7,576 nt of DNA from Clostridiales bacterium (GTDB taxonomy: Bacteria > Bacillota > Clostridia > Lachnospirales > JAITVM01). The notes beneath the pieces were generated by a model. That model ran no database searches. It had not been told where the DNA came from and saw nothing but the letters and a program-made list of their open reading frames with translations. Location: assembly GCA_031285815.1 (NCBI GenBank), contig JAITVM010000307.1, positions 1-7,576 on the forward strand, in the 5' to 3' direction. This document shows positions 6,534 to 7,576 of this stretch, piece after piece. A program made the translations under genes and the position numbers. Each line of letters begins with the position of its first letter. Position 1 is the first letter of the stretch.

Positions 6534-6539
6534 CCTCCT
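6534..6539 (-). promoter_or_regulatory. Strong ribosome binding site before a TTG start
   Basis: AGGAGG on the minus strand lies 7 bases before the TTG at 6526. It fixes the start of the four-cluster protein and probably compensates for the weak start codon. It lies just beyond the leader terminator, so it is transcribed only on read-through. Confidence 0.8.
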
Positions 6540-6555
6540 AATATTTTTTGGACAC

Positions 6556-6586
6556 AAAAAACCGCAGAAAGAAAAACCTCCTGCGG
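6556..6586 (-). terminator. Intrinsic terminator in the leader of the AOR operon
   Basis: On the minus strand CCGCAGGAGG (6586-6577) pairs along all ten positions (two G-U) with CTTTCTGCGG (6571-6562) around a five-T loop, followed by six T (6561-6556). It ends only 16 bases before the AGGAGG of the first operon gene and about 150 bases after the stop of the preceding gene. That position suits an attenuator better than a simple 3' end, though it could serve both. GCAGG (6584-6580) in its left arm can instead pair with CCTGC (6609-6605) at the end of the upstream RNA fold, a candidate antiterminator. Confidence 0.85.
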
Positions 6587-6601
6587 ACCCCTTTGCTAAA
6601 C

Positions 6602-6680
6602 ACGGCAGGCTATGCAGTCCCCCACATAACCCATTGGCCATATTATGCATTTTGTACAATATGGCTCGGAGTACCCGTTT
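6602..6680 (-). promoter_or_regulatory. Candidate Moco/Tuco-class riboswitch aptamer
   Basis: The minus-strand leader folds as a three-way junction. ACGG (6678-6675) pairs with CCGT (6605-6602) as a short closing stem. Hairpin A is GCCATATT/AATATGGC (6665-6658 with 6644-6637, 8 bp, 13-base loop). Hairpin B is GGTTATG/CATAGCC (6631-6625 with 6614-6608, 7 bp with one G-U, 10-base loop). From memory, the E. coli moaA molybdenum-cofactor leader has the same order: a closing stem containing ACGG/CCGU, a long hairpin after a G-rich GGCC segment, and a GGCGAAG/CUUCGCC hairpin with a 10-base loop followed by a near-identical GCCUCCCGU (here GCCTGCCGT). Its place before an AOR operon with a MoaD-like gene fits a tungsten or molybdenum cofactor sensor. 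I could not run a covariance search; the closing stem is weak (4 bp before a mismatch). Confidence 0.6.
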
Positions 6681-6697
6681 GTGCCTATAATAATTTT

Positions 6698-6725
6698 ATC
6701 ATAAAACGGGTTTAAGTAAAAGCAA
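6698..6725 (-). promoter_or_regulatory. Candidate promoter of the AOR operon leader
   Basis: On the minus strand TTGCTT (6725-6720) and TATGAT (6703-6698) are separated by 16 bases; the -10 has one mismatch to consensus and the -35 keeps TTG. Transcription would start near 6690, just before the candidate aptamer, giving a leader of about 160 bases. It lies just after the stop of the stalk-domain gene, which suggests that the operon has its own promoter. Confidence 0.5.
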
Positions 6726-6735
6726 TTTTTAAAAT

Positions 6736-7548
6736 TTATGCAACAAATACCCATTGGCCCCCATAGCCTTCCATGTAGATATTTCCGCTTTGGTAGGCAT
6801 AGGCATATGCCGCACCGACAGCCCCGCTTGATTCGTCCACATCCAACCGGTATACATAGCATTCTTCGCCTTCAATATACGCCAGGTCAACAAGCGCCAT
6901 ATTATAATTATCGCTACCCCCTGGGATATTGCCGTTATTCAGCATAGTATAGAATGTCAATTCGGCGGCTTCAATTGTGCTTAAATATTCACCCGGGTCC
7001 CCCTGCATTGTATATTCTTCTGAATATGTCAAATTTGGCCCAAGGTCTAATCCATTCCAAGCAGGCACCCCGCCATTGGGTTCGTATAGGGCGCTGTAAA
7101 GATAGACGGTACGCGTAGCCCCGTCCCACTCAACCCTAAAACCTAGGGTTTCAGCGATAAAAGCCAAAGGCACCAAAGTGCGGTTATTAAGGATAACCGG
7201 CGGCGAATCAATTGTAATTGTTTCTTCCTCAACCCAGCCTGTGTTAATATCCTCTGTCATCTTACGGACTGTTGTGTTATTGATCTGCATTACCATCTTG
7301 CCGCTTTGGGATGGAAAAATCACAGTTACTTCCCGTGTTTTACTGTCCCATTCAACTTGGCACCCTACCGCTTCGGACACTGCCGCTACCGGCAGCATCG
7401 TACGGTTGTTAATAATAGTTGGGGGCACATCTGTATATAAAGCATCCCCATCAATAAAAATATCAATTTGACCGGCCGCAAGCACCGTTGCGCCGTTTGC
7501 CATAACAATAGCGGCTATTAGCCCCAAAAAATATTTGTGTAGTTTCAT
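6736..7548 (-). CDS. Secreted protein with copper-amine-oxidase-N-terminal-like (stalk) domain
   Basis: A 270-residue protein. Residues 1-25 form a Sec signal peptide (KLHK, a hydrophobic core, then VLAAG) with no lipobox cysteine. Residues 27-150 hold two copies of the stalk repeat of the Cu_amine_oxidN1 type: PPTIINNRTMLPVAAVSEAV...VEWD (42-68) and PPVILNNRTLVPLAFIAETL...VEWD (116-142). These domains are common in exported proteins of Clostridia; despite the name, they have no copper-oxidase activity. The C-terminal part (about 155-270) has a helix-like segment (EYLSTIEAAELTFYTMLNNG) and then a strand-rich end (ECYVYRLDVD...AYAYQSGNIYMEGYGGQWV) that I cannot assign. The ATG at 7548 follows GGGGAGGGG, a strong ribosome binding site. 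A link to the AOR operon downstream is not evident; it is probably a separate unit. Confidence 0.85.
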   Translation of the reverse strand: MKLHKYFLGLIAAIVMANGATVLAAGQIDIFIDGDALYTDVPPTIINNRTMLPVAAVSEAVGCQVEWDSKTREVTVIFPSQSGKMVMQINNTTVRKMTEDINTGWVEEETITIDSPPVILNNRTLVPLAFIAETLGFRVEWDGATRTVYLYSALYEPNGGVPAWNGLDLGPNLTYSEEYTMQGDPGEYLSTIEAAELTFYTMLNNGNIPGGSDNYNMALVDLAYIEGEECYVYRLDVDESSGAVGAAYAYAYQSGNIYMEGYGGQWVFVA

Positions 7549-7576
7549 TTTTTAACCCCTCCCCACATATAAAAAA

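Noticed and set aside
6596..6862. Minus-strand 88-residue cysteine-containing frame overlapping the leader RNA
   Set aside because: It overlaps the 3' end of the stalk-domain gene in another frame and runs through the structured leader. Its cysteines come from the RNA hairpin sequence and form no known motif.
1..7576. CRISPR arrays, tRNA or rRNA genes
   Set aside because: I found no repeat-spacer pattern, no tRNA-like cloverleaf with a T-loop signature, and no rRNA-like sequence on either strand.

Overview
The window looks like a piece of an anaerobic, Gram-positive-type (Bacillota/Clostridia-like) chromosome. The evidence is strong purine-rich ribosome binding sites, a TTG start behind a perfect AGGAGG, oxygen-sensitive iron-sulfur and tungsten/molybdenum enzymes, a secreted protein with copper-amine-oxidase-N-terminal-like (stalk) repeats, and an IS607-type transposon. 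No taxonomic marker gene is present, so this is inference. Every gene I accept is on the minus strand, so transcription runs from high to low coordinates.

Regions, in transcription order. (1) 7548-6736: a secreted protein with two stalk-type repeats and an unassigned C-terminal part. (2) 6735-6527: a 209-base leader with a plausible promoter, a three-way-junction RNA that resembles the molybdenum/tungsten cofactor (Moco/Tuco) riboswitch, and a strong intrinsic terminator just before the first ribosome binding site. (3) 6526-910: a tightly packed six-gene operon. It encodes a four-cluster ferredoxin-like protein, an aldehyde:ferredoxin oxidoreductase (AOR) family tungsten/molybdenum enzyme, a MoaD/ThiS-like sulfur carrier, and NuoE-, NuoF- and NuoG/HoxU-like subunits. 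Four of the five junctions overlap (three are ATGA); the fifth is a 54-base gap that separates the AOR half from the Nuo half. (4) 897-862: the operon's terminator. (5) 861-601: AT-rich DNA holding the upstream end and promoter of an IS607-family element. (6) 600-1: most of its serine recombinase gene, tnpA, which runs off the window edge.

How the genes fit together: the AOR subunit would oxidise an aldehyde to an acid at a pterin-bound tungsten (or molybdenum) site. The four-cluster protein would carry the electrons to a HydABC/NuoEFG-like flavin module that reacts with NAD(P) and probably also ferredoxin. The NuoF-like subunit has the extra N-terminal [2Fe-2S] and C-terminal 2x[4Fe-4S] domains of electron-bifurcating HydB-type proteins, so a bifurcating, NAD- and ferredoxin-linked aldehyde oxidoreductase is the best reading. 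The MoaD-like protein would supply sulfur for the pterin dithiolene. The leader RNA would tie expression to the amount of that same cofactor.

The most interesting points are the cofactor-riboswitch-like attenuator placed on the enzyme operon itself, the loss of the usual His(Cys)3 cluster motif in the NuoG-like subunit together with a C-terminal CxxC/CxxC knuckle, and a Glu-to-Ser change in the NAD-binding motif of the NuoF-like subunit.
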